From an uncultured Shimia sp. (GTDB taxonomy: Bacteria > Pseudomonadota > Alphaproteobacteria > Rhodobacterales > Rhodobacteraceae), in NCBI RefSeq assembly GCF_947498095.1, contig NZ_CANMJE010000003.1, positions 310,001 to 374,000 on the forward strand: a DNA stretch of 64,000 nt, read 5' to 3'. The translations under genes were made by a program, and so were the position numbers. Below the pieces are notes generated by a model. That model was not told the DNA's origin. It did not search any database and saw only the letters and a list, made by a program, of their open reading frames with translations. Positions 28,088 to 37,231 of this stretch are shown piece after piece. Position 1 is the stretch's first letter. Each line of letters opens with the position of its first letter.

Positions 28088-29110
28088 TTATTGGCAAACA
28101 GCCAAAGTCGAACCAGCGCAAAGCACGTCTTTTTCGATCCAGCCCGCGTCGATGACGACGCTCAGGTTGTCCGCTGTTACTGGCACTGGTGCCAGGAAAC
28201 GTGCGTGCATCTTGGTTCCGCCGGGCGACTGCCAGATAAGCGAGCTGTCGATTTCCGACAGGTTCTTGCCTTGTGCCATCTCAGCAGCGATTTGACCGGC
28301 CACTTTGCCCAGTTCACGTGCGTCTTTCCAAACCGAAACCGTCTGCGTTCCGGTGGCAACGCGGTTCAGCGCGGCGTGATCGCCATCCTGACCTGAGACA
28401 GCAATTCCTTCCATGCCTTGTGCGGTCAGCGCGGCTACGACACCGCCTGCAGTGCCATCATTGGAGGCCACGACAGCGTCGACTTTGTTGTCGTTGGCCG
28501 TCAGGATTTGCTCCATGTTGCGCTGTGCATTAGCAGGAACCCAGCCATCGGTATAGGCTTCGCCAACGATGGTGATATCGCCCGCATCGATGGCAGCCTG
28601 CAGCACTTCTTGCTGGCCGCCGCGCAGGAAATCAGCGTTCGGGTCAGTGGGTGATCCTTTGATCATCACATAGTTGCCCTTGGGCTGTGCTGCCAGAACG
28701 GCGCGCGCTTGCATACGTCCAACTTCGACATTGTCGAATGTCAGGTAAAAGGCACGTTCGTCTTCGATCAGACGGTCATAGGCGACGACACCGATGCCTT
28801 CGTCTGCTGCCGCTTGAACCGCTGGTCCAACGGCCGAGGCATCTTGTGCGAGAATGATAAGCGCATCCGCACCTTGTGCGATCAGGCTTTCAATGTCGGA
28901 CAACTGTTTGCCCGATGAGCTCTGCGCGTCTGCCGAGATGTATTTCACACCAGCAGCATCCAGTGCAGCTTTGATCGCGGCTTCGTCAGTTTTCCAACGC
29001 TCTTCCTGAAAGTTGGACCAGCTCACGCCAACGATCATGTCTTCTGCGATGGCGGCTGTGCCGATGACAGCACCGGCGATCAGCGCCGCTGCTTTGGTAA
29101 CTAGTTTCAT
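28088..29110 (-). CDS. xylF: Xylose ABC transporter substrate-binding protein
   Basis: A 340-residue periplasmic binding protein of the sugar-binding type 1 family. A Sec signal peptide is clear (MKLVTKAAALIAGAVIGTAAIA then ED). The mature protein has the XylF-like WSNFQEERWKTDE strand, ALIILAQDASA, the hinge VVAYDRLIEDE, GNYVMIKGSPTDPNA and VVASNDGTAGGVVAAL. It captures xylose and delivers it to XylH-XylG. A strong GGAGG lies five bases before ATG 29110. It is divergent from the ROK regulator, with a symmetrical operator 61-99 bases upstream of its start. Confidence 0.92.
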   Translation of the reverse strand: MKLVTKAAALIAGAVIGTAAIAEDMIVGVSWSNFQEERWKTDEAAIKAALDAAGVKYISADAQSSSGKQLSDIESLIAQGADALIILAQDASAVGPAVQAAADEGIGVVAYDRLIEDERAFYLTFDNVEVGRMQARAVLAAQPKGNYVMIKGSPTDPNADFLRGGQQEVLQAAIDAGDITIVGEAYTDGWVPANAQRNMEQILTANDNKVDAVVASNDGTAGGVVAALTAQGMEGIAVSGQDGDHAALNRVATGTQTVSVWKDARELGKVAGQIAAEMAQGKNLSEIDSSLIWQSPGGTKMHARFLAPVPVTADNLSVVIDAGWIEKDVLCAGSTLAVCQ

Positions 29111-29170
29111 GGTGTCCTCCCAAATTCGTTGCCTGGAATCATTGTCTTTGAGATCCGGGCTGACTCCATG

Positions 29171-29209
29171 TTAGCCAATTAAATTTGTAAATCAAATTAA
29201 ATCGGCTAA
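29171..29209. promoter_or_regulatory. XylR (ROK) operator, nested palindrome between xylF and xylR
   Basis: The inner inverted repeat ATTAAATTT-N7-AAATTAAAT (29178-29202) and outer arms TTAGCC/GGCTAA (29171-29176 and 29204-29209) share one centre at 29190. The inner part recurs almost identically upstream of xylB. Binding here would cover both divergent promoters. Confidence 0.8.
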
Positions 29210-29310
29210 GCTGAATTGGCGAGCGGCTGTTCAGGCCAGTCTTTTGCTTGTAAAACCGAAGGTATTGAATTGGCTTTGACGCCTGGCATGAGCAAATAGG
29301 GAAACGGTAA

Positions 29311-30504
29311 ATGTCTGTTCAGCAAAGGGAAATTGGCCGAAAGACCTTGCTTGAAGAAATTCGCAAGAGCGCCCGCATTCCACGCATCGACCTCTCGGAA
29401 AAAACTGGAATCAGTCGCGCGACGGTCACGACCATCACGGCGGACTTGCTGCGTGAAGGCCTGATTGAAGAGGTGAGCGACGACTCACCTAGCAAGGACG
29501 CGCGACGCGGAAGACCCCGTGTCGATTTACAGATTCGTGGTGCCGCGCGCTTGATTGCTGGTGCAAAAATCTCGAGCAAAGCCGTGTCGTTGGTGCTTTT
29601 GGATTTTAGCGGCCACCAACTGGCAGATCTTGAGGTTGAGATCGAAAAGCCCGTGTTTGACTCAGAAGAACTTGCCGAAGTCTTGAAAGCGGCATGTGAT
29701 CAGCTTGCACGTGACGCGGGGTTTAAACTCTTGGACCTTTCAGGTCTGGGTGTAGGGATTGCCGGTATCGTTGATGCTCCGCGTGGTTTTGTGCATTGGT
29801 CGCCATCCCTGAACGCGCGAAATGTAGAACTGAGCGAGGATCTCGGTGTGCGATTGGGCGTGCCGGTTTACGTGGACAATGACGCCAACCTTGTAGCGCT
29901 CGCAGAAAAGTACTTTGGCCTTGGGCGCGGTCATACCGACTTTATTGTCGTCACAATCGAAAGCGGTGTCGGTATGGGCATCGTGATTGGCGACGAGCTG
30001 TATCGCGGGACGCGCGGCTGTGGCGCCGAATTCGGTCATACCAAGGTGCACCTTGAGGGCGCCATGTGCCGGTGCGGACAGCGCGGATGTCTTGAGGCCT
30101 ATGTCGCGGACTATGCTTTGTTGCGAGAGGCGACTTTTGCTGGCGGTGAGAGCGTTGAACAGGATGTCGAAGACTTACTGACTGCGGCACGGGATGGTGC
30201 CGGCGTGGCGCGCAGCATCGTAGAACGTGCCGGACGCATGTTTGCGATGGGCCTGGCCAACATCGTCAACATTTTTGATCCAGAGCTTATCATTCTGTCT
30301 GGCGAGCAAATGCGCTTTGACCATCTTTACGCGGAAGAGGTGATCGAAGCGATGCGCCGATCCATTGTTCAAGTGGACAAGGCGCCGCCCGAAGTGAAAA
30401 TCCACAAATGGGGCGACCAGATGTGGGCGATGGGGGCGGCGGCCTATGCCTTGGATATGATCGCTGAGCAGGCCGCCATCGGAGCCGACACAGATGCGGC
30501 TTAA
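29311..30504 (+). CDS. xylR: ROK-family transcriptional repressor of xylose genes
   Basis: A 397-residue repressor. An N-terminal winged helix-turn-helix (SEKTGISRATVTTITADLLREGLIEE) is followed by a ROK sugar-kinase-like domain. The zinc motif CRCGQRGC is preceded by the ROK GAEFGHTKVH signature, and the ATP-site GVGIAGIVD strand is recognisable. Xylose binding to such repressors releases DNA. The gene is divergent from xylF and the shared gap carries a symmetrical operator also found before xylB, which supports one regulator for the whole xylose set. Its last 11 bases overlap the start of the secreted VCBS protein gene. Confidence 0.88.
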   Translation: MSVQQREIGRKTLLEEIRKSARIPRIDLSEKTGISRATVTTITADLLREGLIEEVSDDSPSKDARRGRPRVDLQIRGAARLIAGAKISSKAVSLVLLDFSGHQLADLEVEIEKPVFDSEELAEVLKAACDQLARDAGFKLLDLSGLGVGIAGIVDAPRGFVHWSPSLNARNVELSEDLGVRLGVPVYVDNDANLVALAEKYFGLGRGHTDFIVVTIESGVGMGIVIGDELYRGTRGCGAEFGHTKVHLEGAMCRCGQRGCLEAYVADYALLREATFAGGESVEQDVEDLLTAARDGAGVARSIVERAGRMFAMGLANIVNIFDPELIILSGEQMRFDHLYAEEVIEAMRRSIVQVDKAPPEVKIHKWGDQMWAMGAAAYALDMIAEQAAIGADTDAA

Positions 30505-32032
30505 ACTCGCTCTGGTGGCGCTGCTGGCTTCAAGCCCCTCGCTGGCCGAGCCAGTTTTTCAAAGAGAAGTTGTGCCGCACCACATCTATGGTGGCGGTTG
30601 GGAGCATTTTGTCGGCGGTGGGGTCGCCGTGTTTGACTGCAACGACGATCGTTTTCCTGACCTGTTTGTTGCCGGCGGGGAAAATCCGGCCCAGCTTTTG
30701 GTCAATACCTCCGAGCCGCGTGGATCCCTGACCTTTCAGCCACAAGCCGATGAGATGATCGCCGTGACAGGGGCCACTGGGGCCTATCCAATGGATGTGG
30801 ATAATGACGGGGTGTTGGACCTCGTGGTGTTGCGCATTGGCGAAAACGTCATCCTCAAAGGGGGAGACTCCTGCAGTTTCGCGCCAATGACCCTGCCAAA
30901 TCTCACCTTTGGTGATCGTTGGACTACTGCGTTCACTGCCACCTGGGAAAAGGGCTCCACGCTGCCAACACTAATGTTTGGCAACTATGTGGATCGCCAG
31001 AACCCCGAGGGGCCCTTTGAGGCTTGTGACACCAATGACCTTTTCCGTCCTGCCGCGGATGGATATGCAGAAACGCGTTTGCAGCCGGGCTATTGCCCGC
31101 TTTCCGCGTTGTTCAGTGACTGGAACCGAAATGGGCGGGCTGACCTGCGCCTAAGCAATGATCGTCACTACTATGTGCGCGGTGGTGCCGAACAGATGTG
31201 GGTGATGGAGCCAGAGCCACGGCTTTTGACCGAGGCAGAGGGATGGATCGATCATGAGCTGTGGGGCATGGGTATTGCGTCACGTGATCTGGACTTTGAT
31301 GGCTTGCCTGAGGTGTTTCTGACATCGATGGGCGATCAAAGACTGCAAAAACTCACACAGGCCGATCTCCCCACTTGGAAGGACGTTCCGTATGAGATGG
31401 GGACGACAGCGCATCGCCCGCATGTCGGCGGTGACGGGCGGCCCTCGACGGGATGGCATGTGGCGTTTGGCGATTTGCAAAATGACGGTCTGGACGATGC
31501 GTTTATCGCCAAGGGCAACGTTGACCAAATGCCCGGCAGCGCGATGGATGACCCCAATAGTTTGTTGATGCAACGACCAGACGGGACATTTTTCGAAGCC
31601 GCCGAAGATGCAGGCATCGCCACCTTTGACCGGTCCCGTGGTGCGGCGCTGGTGGATCTGAATCGTGATGGCCTGTTGGATCTTGTCGTGGTCAATCGCC
31701 GCGCGCCGCTCGAGCTTTATCGCAATGCCACGGAGGGCACAGGCAACTGGGTGCGGTTCGCGCTGCGTCAGCAAACCCCGAACACGCAGGCCGTCGGAGC
31801 GTTTTTGGAACTTGATCTTGGCACGCATAAAGTGCTCCGTGAAGTCACGGTGGGCGGCGGGCATGCCGGTGGCACGGCCGTGCCAGAGCATTTTGGTCTT
31901 GGCCCATCCCAAGCTGTGCGGGTGCGCGTGATCTGGCCTGGTGGGGTGGCCTCGGATTGGGTTCCAGTGAAGGTAAACACGTCTTACGTTGCAACACGCG
32001 ACGGTGATCAGGTCCACCTTCAGTCCTACTGA
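30494..32032 (+). CDS. Secreted VCBS/FG-GAP repeat protein with UnbV (ASPIC) domain, CRTAC1-like
   Basis: A 512-residue exported protein with a signal peptide (MRLKLALVALLASSPSLA). Several FG-GAP/VCBS blades with Asp-rich calcium loops follow: DCNDDRFPDLFVAGG, DVDNDGVLDLVVL, DFDGLPEVFLT, DLQNDGLDDAFIA and DLNRDGLLDLVVV. A C-terminal UnbV/ASPIC domain carries GGGHAGGTAVPEHFGLG and the WPGG strand. A beta-propeller, calcium-stabilised, periplasmic or surface protein is expected; no enzyme function is known to me for this class. GGAG seven bases upstream supports ATG 30494. It overlaps xylR by 11 bases and the convergent di-heme peroxidase by 7 bases, so it is physically locked into the xylose island. 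Confidence 0.8.
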   Translation: MRLKLALVALLASSPSLAEPVFQREVVPHHIYGGGWEHFVGGGVAVFDCNDDRFPDLFVAGGENPAQLLVNTSEPRGSLTFQPQADEMIAVTGATGAYPMDVDNDGVLDLVVLRIGENVILKGGDSCSFAPMTLPNLTFGDRWTTAFTATWEKGSTLPTLMFGNYVDRQNPEGPFEACDTNDLFRPAADGYAETRLQPGYCPLSALFSDWNRNGRADLRLSNDRHYYVRGGAEQMWVMEPEPRLLTEAEGWIDHELWGMGIASRDLDFDGLPEVFLTSMGDQRLQKLTQADLPTWKDVPYEMGTTAHRPHVGGDGRPSTGWHVAFGDLQNDGLDDAFIAKGNVDQMPGSAMDDPNSLLMQRPDGTFFEAAEDAGIATFDRSRGAALVDLNRDGLLDLVVVNRRAPLELYRNATEGTGNWVRFALRQQTPNTQAVGAFLELDLGTHKVLREVTVGGGHAGGTAVPEHFGLGPSQAVRVRVIWPGGVASDWVPVKVNTSYVATRDGDQVHLQSY

Positions 32033-33330
32033 TCCACCGGCAAGCCGCTGGGCACGGTTTCGGGAATGCCCAAGCGACCTTTCAGGGCACCTTCATCGTT
32101 AAGCGCATTGAGAAACGCCACAATGTCCGCGATCTCGAGGTCAGACAGCTGCATCGGCGCAAGGTCATTGGCCTTAGCAATGGCCTCTAATTCCTTCAGG
32201 TCGGCATAAATTCGGAAATCATCGGGAAATCTATCCCCCGGCAAAACGGCCATTTTCGGGTCGTAATTCAGCAAGGATGCCACCGGATCCAGATGGTGCC
32301 GGATGACTGCATCCAGCTTGGCATAGGCCCCGGCATGACCATAGGGCCCGGTGTGCACGATGTTGCGTAGAGAAGGCGTGCGGAAGCGGTAGGCATCTTC
32401 GGGTGCACCTGTTACCCGCATACGTCCGGTGTCACGGCTATGGCTTTCAAACCTTGCCGCTTTGCCCGGTCCGATTTGCGGCATGGCAATGGCGTGAAAC
32501 CCATGATCCGTCTGGAACAGACCTGAATGGCATGCGTCGCATCCGGCTTTGCCATAAAACAACTCCAGCCCGGCCATGGCGTCGGCGGGCAGGGGGGCTG
32601 CGTCTCTCAGATAATGATCAAAGGGACTGTTGTCTGCGCGCCATTCAAACGCAATGAAGGCAGCAATGGCGTTGGCGATGTCTGCAAAGGTAATCGGCGC
32701 GTCCGGGCCATTAACCAGCGCAAAGCCGTCGCGGTACTCTGGAATTTCTGCGACACGCTTTGCAAGAAGGTCCCATGCGCCGCCTTTGCCGGTCAGGACA
32801 CCACGCCGGACAGCCTGGGCCACTTCATTTTCTGAGTAGTGCCCCGCCATCTCATCACCGGATAGAACCGGGAACATGGCTTGCGCGGCAAGTGCCGAGT
32901 CAAACCCCTGCTCCATTTCCCTGCCCAAAGGCGTGCGGATACCACTGGGCCGTTCCGGGGCCGTTTCAAGCCGTCCGTCATGGAAAAACGTGGTGAACTC
33001 TTCGGCACCCAGATTGAACAGGGCAGGGGCGTTACGCGGGATCCGTTTTTCTGGAACGTTGTCCGGATCATGTTTACGATTTGGCCCCAACGCGATGCCG
33101 CCATCGCCCAGCCCAAGCGAAACGCCATCCGACGTTGCAAAGCGGGGGTGGTGGCATGTGGCGCAAGAGACAGTACCGGACCCGCTCAAAATGGGATCAT
33201 AAAACAGCAGGCGACCCAGTGAGATTTCCGACATATCAGGAGGTGGAAAACTGGCCTCGGGCGATGGCAAGGGGCCTGCTGTGGCAGCAACGGCCATGAA
33301 TCCAAAGGCTGTGAGCGTTTCGCGGATCAT
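32026..33330 (-). CDS. Di-heme cytochrome c peroxidase family protein (MauG/CcpA-like)
   Basis: A 434-residue exported protein with an N-terminal hydrophobic signal (TAFGFMAVAATAG) and two c-type heme motifs, CATCH at 56-60 and CDACH at 264-268. The family LGRLLFYDPILSGSGTVSCATCH block, FFHDGR with the catalytic-domain His, and RTPSLRNIVHTGPYGHAG are present. It acts in the periplasm on peroxide or as an oxidase that modifies another protein (MauG type); which one cannot be read. Its ATG overlaps the mutarotase TGA (ATGA at 33327-33330), so it is the last gene of xylB-xylA-mutarotase. Its 3' end overlaps the convergent VCBS/UnbV gene by seven bases. Confidence 0.88.
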   Translation of the reverse strand: MIRETLTAFGFMAVAATAGPLPSPEASFPPPDMSEISLGRLLFYDPILSGSGTVSCATCHHPRFATSDGVSLGLGDGGIALGPNRKHDPDNVPEKRIPRNAPALFNLGAEEFTTFFHDGRLETAPERPSGIRTPLGREMEQGFDSALAAQAMFPVLSGDEMAGHYSENEVAQAVRRGVLTGKGGAWDLLAKRVAEIPEYRDGFALVNGPDAPITFADIANAIAAFIAFEWRADNSPFDHYLRDAAPLPADAMAGLELFYGKAGCDACHSGLFQTDHGFHAIAMPQIGPGKAARFESHSRDTGRMRVTGAPEDAYRFRTPSLRNIVHTGPYGHAGAYAKLDAVIRHHLDPVASLLNYDPKMAVLPGDRFPDDFRIYADLKELEAIAKANDLAPMQLSDLEIADIVAFLNALNDEGALKGRLGIPETVPSGLPVDQ

Positions 33331-34304
33331 TGGGGGCCTTGTACAAAAATGCGCACGGACAGCCGCTGATGATAAGGGGCGTCCGGTGTGGTGATGATGT
33401 TGCCAAAGCTCGCAGTATTGATCGCATTTGGAAAGGTCTGTGGTTCAAGGCAAAGACCTGCGTAGGGGCCATGCTCTTGCCCGGGCAGAGGGGCGTGAAC
33501 ACGGCTCAGATGCTGCGCGGAATAGAGTTGCAGCCCCGGCTGGTCCGTCTCAAGCTCCAGACACAGACCGTTCGACGTTTGTATGCGAGCGGCTGGGGTG
33601 CCGGCGTTCAGGACGTAGTTTTGGTCATAGCCTTGCCCGTCAGGATCGGCGTCGTGAAGGCTGCGTGATGCGGCAAAGTCGAACCGTGTACCTGAGACGG
33701 GAGTGATGTCACCGTTCGGGATCATGTCCGCATCGGTTGGGGTCGTGTGATCTGCATTGATCTGCAGTGAGGCACCTTGCATGCCCTGCGATGCGCCGAG
33801 CGCGTAGTAGTTGTGTTGCGCGAGCGCGATGGGGGTTGGACGATCAACCGCGGCGGTCATGTCATAGGTTAGACGGTCTCCATTGAGGCTGATCCGAACT
33901 TCAAAGTCGACTGTTCCGGGAAACCCTTGATCTCCGTCCTCTGACCTCAGTCGCAAAAGAACACTCCCTGCGTCCGCCTCCATGTCCCAAAAACGCTGGC
34001 TCAGGCCCAACGGCCCGCCGTGCAACATGTGCGCGCCTTCGTTTGCACTTAAGGCATAGCTCTGCCCGTCTAACTGAAAGGCCGCGTCGCGAATACGGTT
34101 GGCAACACGACCGACGATCGCGCCCATAAAGGCCGGGTTGTGACGATAATCCTCGGCATTGGCATAGCCGAGGACCGCCGAAACCTGTTGATCGCCGAGC
34201 GGCACCCGCCATTCCTGTGTGATACAGCCAAGGTTGAGAATGGTCACAGAAACGCCCTGATCGCTCAGAACAAGGCCGTGAATGGTATCAGTTTTCGATA
34301 TCAG
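33327..34304 (-). CDS. Aldose 1-epimerase (galactose mutarotase family), non-canonical start likely
   Basis: About 325 residues of a mutarotase. GRVANRI, NEGAHMLHGG with the catalytic-region His, QHNYYALG, YDQNYVLN and the C-terminal GLCLEPQTFPNAIN with the catalytic Glu are all present. It interconverts alpha and beta anomers, here presumably of xylose before isomerisation. No ATG, GTG or TTG in frame lies near the expected N-terminus. An AGGAG at 34309-34313, just inside the xylA stop, is followed four bases later by CTG (34304) and seven bases later by ATA. The only upstream ATG (34466) lies deep inside xylA. I place the start at CTG 34304. Codon use and family signatures are normal, so the gene itself is secure. 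Confidence 0.82.
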   Translation of the reverse strand: MISKTDTIHGLVLSDQGVSVTILNLGCITQEWRVPLGDQQVSAVLGYANAEDYRHNPAFMGAIVGRVANRIRDAAFQLDGQSYALSANEGAHMLHGGPLGLSQRFWDMEADAGSVLLRLRSEDGDQGFPGTVDFEVRISLNGDRLTYDMTAAVDRPTPIALAQHNYYALGASQGMQGASLQINADHTTPTDADMIPNGDITPVSGTRFDFAASRSLHDADPDGQGYDQNYVLNAGTPAARIQTSNGLCLELETDQPGLQLYSAQHLSRVHAPLPGQEHGPYAGLCLEPQTFPNAINTASFGNIITTPDAPYHQRLSVRIFVQGPQ

Positions 34305-34308
34305 GCTT

Positions 34309-34313
34309 CTCCT
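34309..34313 (-). promoter_or_regulatory. Ribosome-binding site of the mutarotase gene
   Basis: AGGAG directly follows the xylA stop on the minus strand. It is the only good Shine-Dalgarno match near the mutarotase N-terminus and points to a CTG (34304) or ATA (34301) start. Confidence 0.55.
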
Positions 34314-34317
34314 GGCT

Positions 34318-35622
34318 TCACACGAAACGATTAACGTAGTTTTCGAGGATTTCCTGCCGTCCGGATTTGGGAGCGGGCGAGATTTTTCCGTTATGGACGT
34401 CGGTGAAAATCGTGTCGAGATCGCTGGCCAGCATGGTTTTGGCTTCCGGGGTATCCCAGCCTGCATAACGTGTGTTCAGAGCCGTTTCCAATCCGCCATC
34501 TTCCATCATTGCCGCAGCTGCTTTCAAACCACGGGCGCAGATGTCCATCCCGCCAACATGAGCAGCAATCAGGTCTTCGGCGTCCAGAGACTGGCGGCGC
34601 AGTTTGGCGTCAAAATTGGTTCCGCCAGTGGTGAAGCCACCCGATTTCAGGATATGGTAATAACAGAGCGCCACTTCGGGGGTATTGTTGGGAAACTGAT
34701 CCGTGTCCCAACCCGACTGATAGTCATTGCGGTTCATGTCGATGGATCCGAGCATACCTTCAGCGGTTGCTGTTGCGATCTCATGCTCAAAACTGTGACC
34801 GGCAAGGATCGCGTGGCCCTGCTCGAGGTTCAGCTTGACCTCGTTCTCCAGACCGTACTTGCGCAGAAAGCCGATGCATGTCGCGGCATCATAGTCATAT
34901 TGATGCTTGGAGGGTTCCTGGGGCTTGGGTTCAACAAGGATCGCGCCTTTGAAACCAATCTTGTGCTTGTAGTCGACGACCATGTTCAGGAACCGGCCCA
35001 TGTGGTCCAGCTCGCGGCCCAGATCGGTGTTGAGCAAGGTTTCATAACCTTCACGCCCGCCCCACAGCACATAGTTTTCACCGCCCAGACGCAGTGTGGC
35101 GTCCATGCAGGTTTTGACGGTTGCCGCTGAATAGGCAAAGACATCCGGATCAGGGTTGGTTGACGCTCCGGACATCCAGCGGCGATGGCTGAACATGTTG
35201 GCCGTGCCCCACAAGAGTTTGATCTTGCGGGTCGACATCTTTTCTTCGAAGTAACTCACGATTTCTTCAAAGTTCTTCAGGCTTTCGGCAAAGCTATCGC
35301 CTTCGGGGCGCACGTCGGCGTCGTGCCAGCAAAAATAGGGCTGGCCGAGAATATCAAACATCTCAAACGCGGCATCAGCCTTTAGTCTGGCCGTGTCCAT
35401 GCGGTCCTGGGGGTGCCACGGGCGCTCAAACGTCTGGCCGCCAAAGGGGTCGTTGCCTTCCCATGCAAAGGAATGCCAATAGGCCACGGCAAAGCGCAGA
35501 TGGTCTTCCATCCGTTTGCCCATCAGCATTTCATCCGGGTTGTAATGGCGAAAGGCCATCGGGTTTGTGCTTTCTGGCCCTTCATAGGCAATCGGGGCGA
35601 TGTCGTGAAAAAAGGTGCTCAT
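34318..35622 (-). CDS. xylA: Xylose isomerase
   Basis: A 434-residue TIM-barrel enzyme that converts D-xylose to D-xylulose. The active-site His region FCWHDADV, the metal-binding [16 protein letters not shown] segment and GHSFEHE (substrate and metal ligands) are intact, as is the [10 protein letters not shown] strand. The length is that of class II enzymes. The ATG overlaps the xylB TGA (ATGA at 35619-35622), and the mutarotase follows directly. It is cytoplasmic and needs Mg2+ or Mn2+. Confidence 0.96.
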   Translation of the reverse strand: MSTFFHDIAPIAYEGPESTNPMAFRHYNPDEMLMGKRMEDHLRFAVAYWHSFAWEGNDPFGGQTFERPWHPQDRMDTARLKADAAFEMFDILGQPYFCWHDADVRPEGDSFAESLKNFEEIVSYFEEKMSTRKIKLLWGTANMFSHRRWMSGASTNPDPDVFAYSAATVKTCMDATLRLGGENYVLWGGREGYETLLNTDLGRELDHMGRFLNMVVDYKHKIGFKGAILVEPKPQEPSKHQYDYDAATCIGFLRKYGLENEVKLNLEQGHAILAGHSFEHEIATATAEGMLGSIDMNRNDYQSGWDTDQFPNNTPEVALCYYHILKSGGFTTGGTNFDAKLRRQSLDAEDLIAAHVGGMDICARGLKAAAAMMEDGGLETALNTRYAGWDTPEAKTMLASDLDTIFTDVHNGKISPAPKSGRQEILENYVNRFV

Positions 35623-37073
35623 GAGGTCAGGGCCTTTATGCCAGGATATAGGGATTTGAACGAGGCATAAGCCTCTTGGTAGTCGGAGCTGAGATCACTG
35701 CGTGGTTCAATCGTGAGTGCGATCTCGGGTTTGGTCATGACGGTGTCTGGGCTGGCGCCGGTTGCGCCGCAGATGGCGAGACGCGCCGCACCCAAGGCAG
35801 CGCCAAACTCGCCTTTTTCGGGCAGGTGCAGCGGGATGCCGAGGATTGTGGCCACCAATTCCACCCAGTAGGGGGACTTTGATCCACCACCGATGGCAAT
35901 CGCGCTGGTGAGTTGTGCTCCGGTGGATTGCAGCGCCTCCAGATTGTCACGCAGCGCAAAAGCCACGCCTTCCAAAACAGCCTGTGTCAAGGCCTCGGGA
36001 CCGGTGTTGATGTCCAGCTCCAACAGAGCGCCGCGAATGGTGCTGTCGTTATGGGGTGTACGTTCGCCCGAGAGATAGGGCAGAAATTGCACACGTCCGG
36101 GTCCAGAGATGGTTTCTCCTAGGGCGGCGGTCAGGGTCTGGGCATCGTTTTGCAATGCGCGTGCCAACCAGTTCAGGCTATCTGTCGCTGCCAAAATCAC
36201 GCCCATTTGGTACCAAGTGTTTGGAACCGCATGACAAAAGGTGTGGACGGCACTGGCCGGGCTGGGCGCATAGCTGTCGCGTGCCGCCAGAAGAACCCCA
36301 GAGGTACCAAGTGACACAAACCCGTCGCCCTCGTTCAGCGCGCCAATGCCACAGGCCGCCGCCGCATTGTCTCCGGCTCCGGCCACGATGATCACATCAG
36401 CCCCAACTCCCCAGCGGTTGGCCAGATCAGGACGCAGTGTCGCAACGGCCTCGCATCCTTCAAACAACTTTGGCATCTGATCGGCGCGCATGTTGCCGGC
36501 GTCCAAAAGTGTTTCAGACCAATCTCGTGCCTGCACGTCCAGCCAGGATGTGCCGGCGCTGTCGGACATGTCCGAGGCATAGGCGCCGGTTAGCCAAAAG
36601 TTCAAATAATCCTTGGGCAAAAGCACCTTGGCCGTCTTTTTGAATATCTCAGGCTCGTTGTTGCGGACCCAGCAAAGCTTGGGCGCCGTAAATCCGGGGA
36701 AGACGATATTGCCACTCAAGGCGCGGACGTTCTCAGTTGAATCAAGATCGCGGGCCTCAGCAGCGCTGCGGGTGTCATTCCAAAGGATACAGGGGCGCAA
36801 AACTTCGCCCTGATCGTCAAGCAACGTTGCGCCATGCATATGGCCCGAGATGCCGATCGCACGAAGGTGTCGGGTGGCGTCCGGTGCCTTTTCTGACAAT
36901 TCGGACAGGATGTAGTCGCAAGCTTGGATCCAATGTGCTGGATCCTGTTCGCTCCAACCCGGATGCGGACGCTCGGTGCCATAAGAGGCCTCGGCCTCGG
37001 CCACGATCGATTGGTCCTCGCGAACCAGAACCCCGCGCATACCGGATGTGCCAAGATCCAATCCCAGATACAT
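35619..37073 (-). CDS. xylB: Xylulokinase
   Basis: A 484-residue FGGY-family kinase that phosphorylates D-xylulose to xylulose 5-phosphate. The N-terminal ATPase motif GLDLGTSG, the GISGHMHG substrate-region loop, the central [13 protein letters not shown] and the C-terminal [14 protein letters not shown] adenosine motif are present. I start at ATG 37073, with GGGAGG about ten bases upstream; six more upstream codons are in frame but unsupported. It is the first gene of xylB-xylA-mutarotase-peroxidase, and a symmetrical operator matching the one at xylF lies 30-54 bases before its start. Confidence 0.94.
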   Translation of the reverse strand: MYLGLDLGTSGMRGVLVREDQSIVAEAEASYGTERPHPGWSEQDPAHWIQACDYILSELSEKAPDATRHLRAIGISGHMHGATLLDDQGEVLRPCILWNDTRSAAEARDLDSTENVRALSGNIVFPGFTAPKLCWVRNNEPEIFKKTAKVLLPKDYLNFWLTGAYASDMSDSAGTSWLDVQARDWSETLLDAGNMRADQMPKLFEGCEAVATLRPDLANRWGVGADVIIVAGAGDNAAAACGIGALNEGDGFVSLGTSGVLLAARDSYAPSPASAVHTFCHAVPNTWYQMGVILAATDSLNWLARALQNDAQTLTAALGETISGPGRVQFLPYLSGERTPHNDSTIRGALLELDINTGPEALTQAVLEGVAFALRDNLEALQSTGAQLTSAIAIGGGSKSPYWVELVATILGIPLHLPEKGEFGAALGAARLAICGATGASPDTVMTKPEIALTIEPRSDLSSDYQEAYASFKSLYPGIKALTS

Positions 37074-37102
37074 AGAAAGACGCCCTCCCAAGCAGTTCGT
37101 TA

Positions 37103-37127
37103 ATTTAATTTTTGCGTCAAATTAAAT
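37103..37127. promoter_or_regulatory. XylR (ROK) operator upstream of xylB
   Basis: ATTTAATTT-N7-AAATTAAAT is a perfect 9-base-arm inverted repeat. The right arm and spacer length equal those of the site between xylF and xylR, and the left arm differs by a single inverted step. This links both xylose operons to one repressor. Confidence 0.8.
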
Positions 37128-37231
37128 AAAAGATCAAGCCCAACCTGCGGTTTCTTTTTGATTCAACTCGACGGAGAGGGATTTTGGGGGCTGGTTACGG
37201 TTTGCCGTATGCCGTGTCGTGGCCAATGGAG

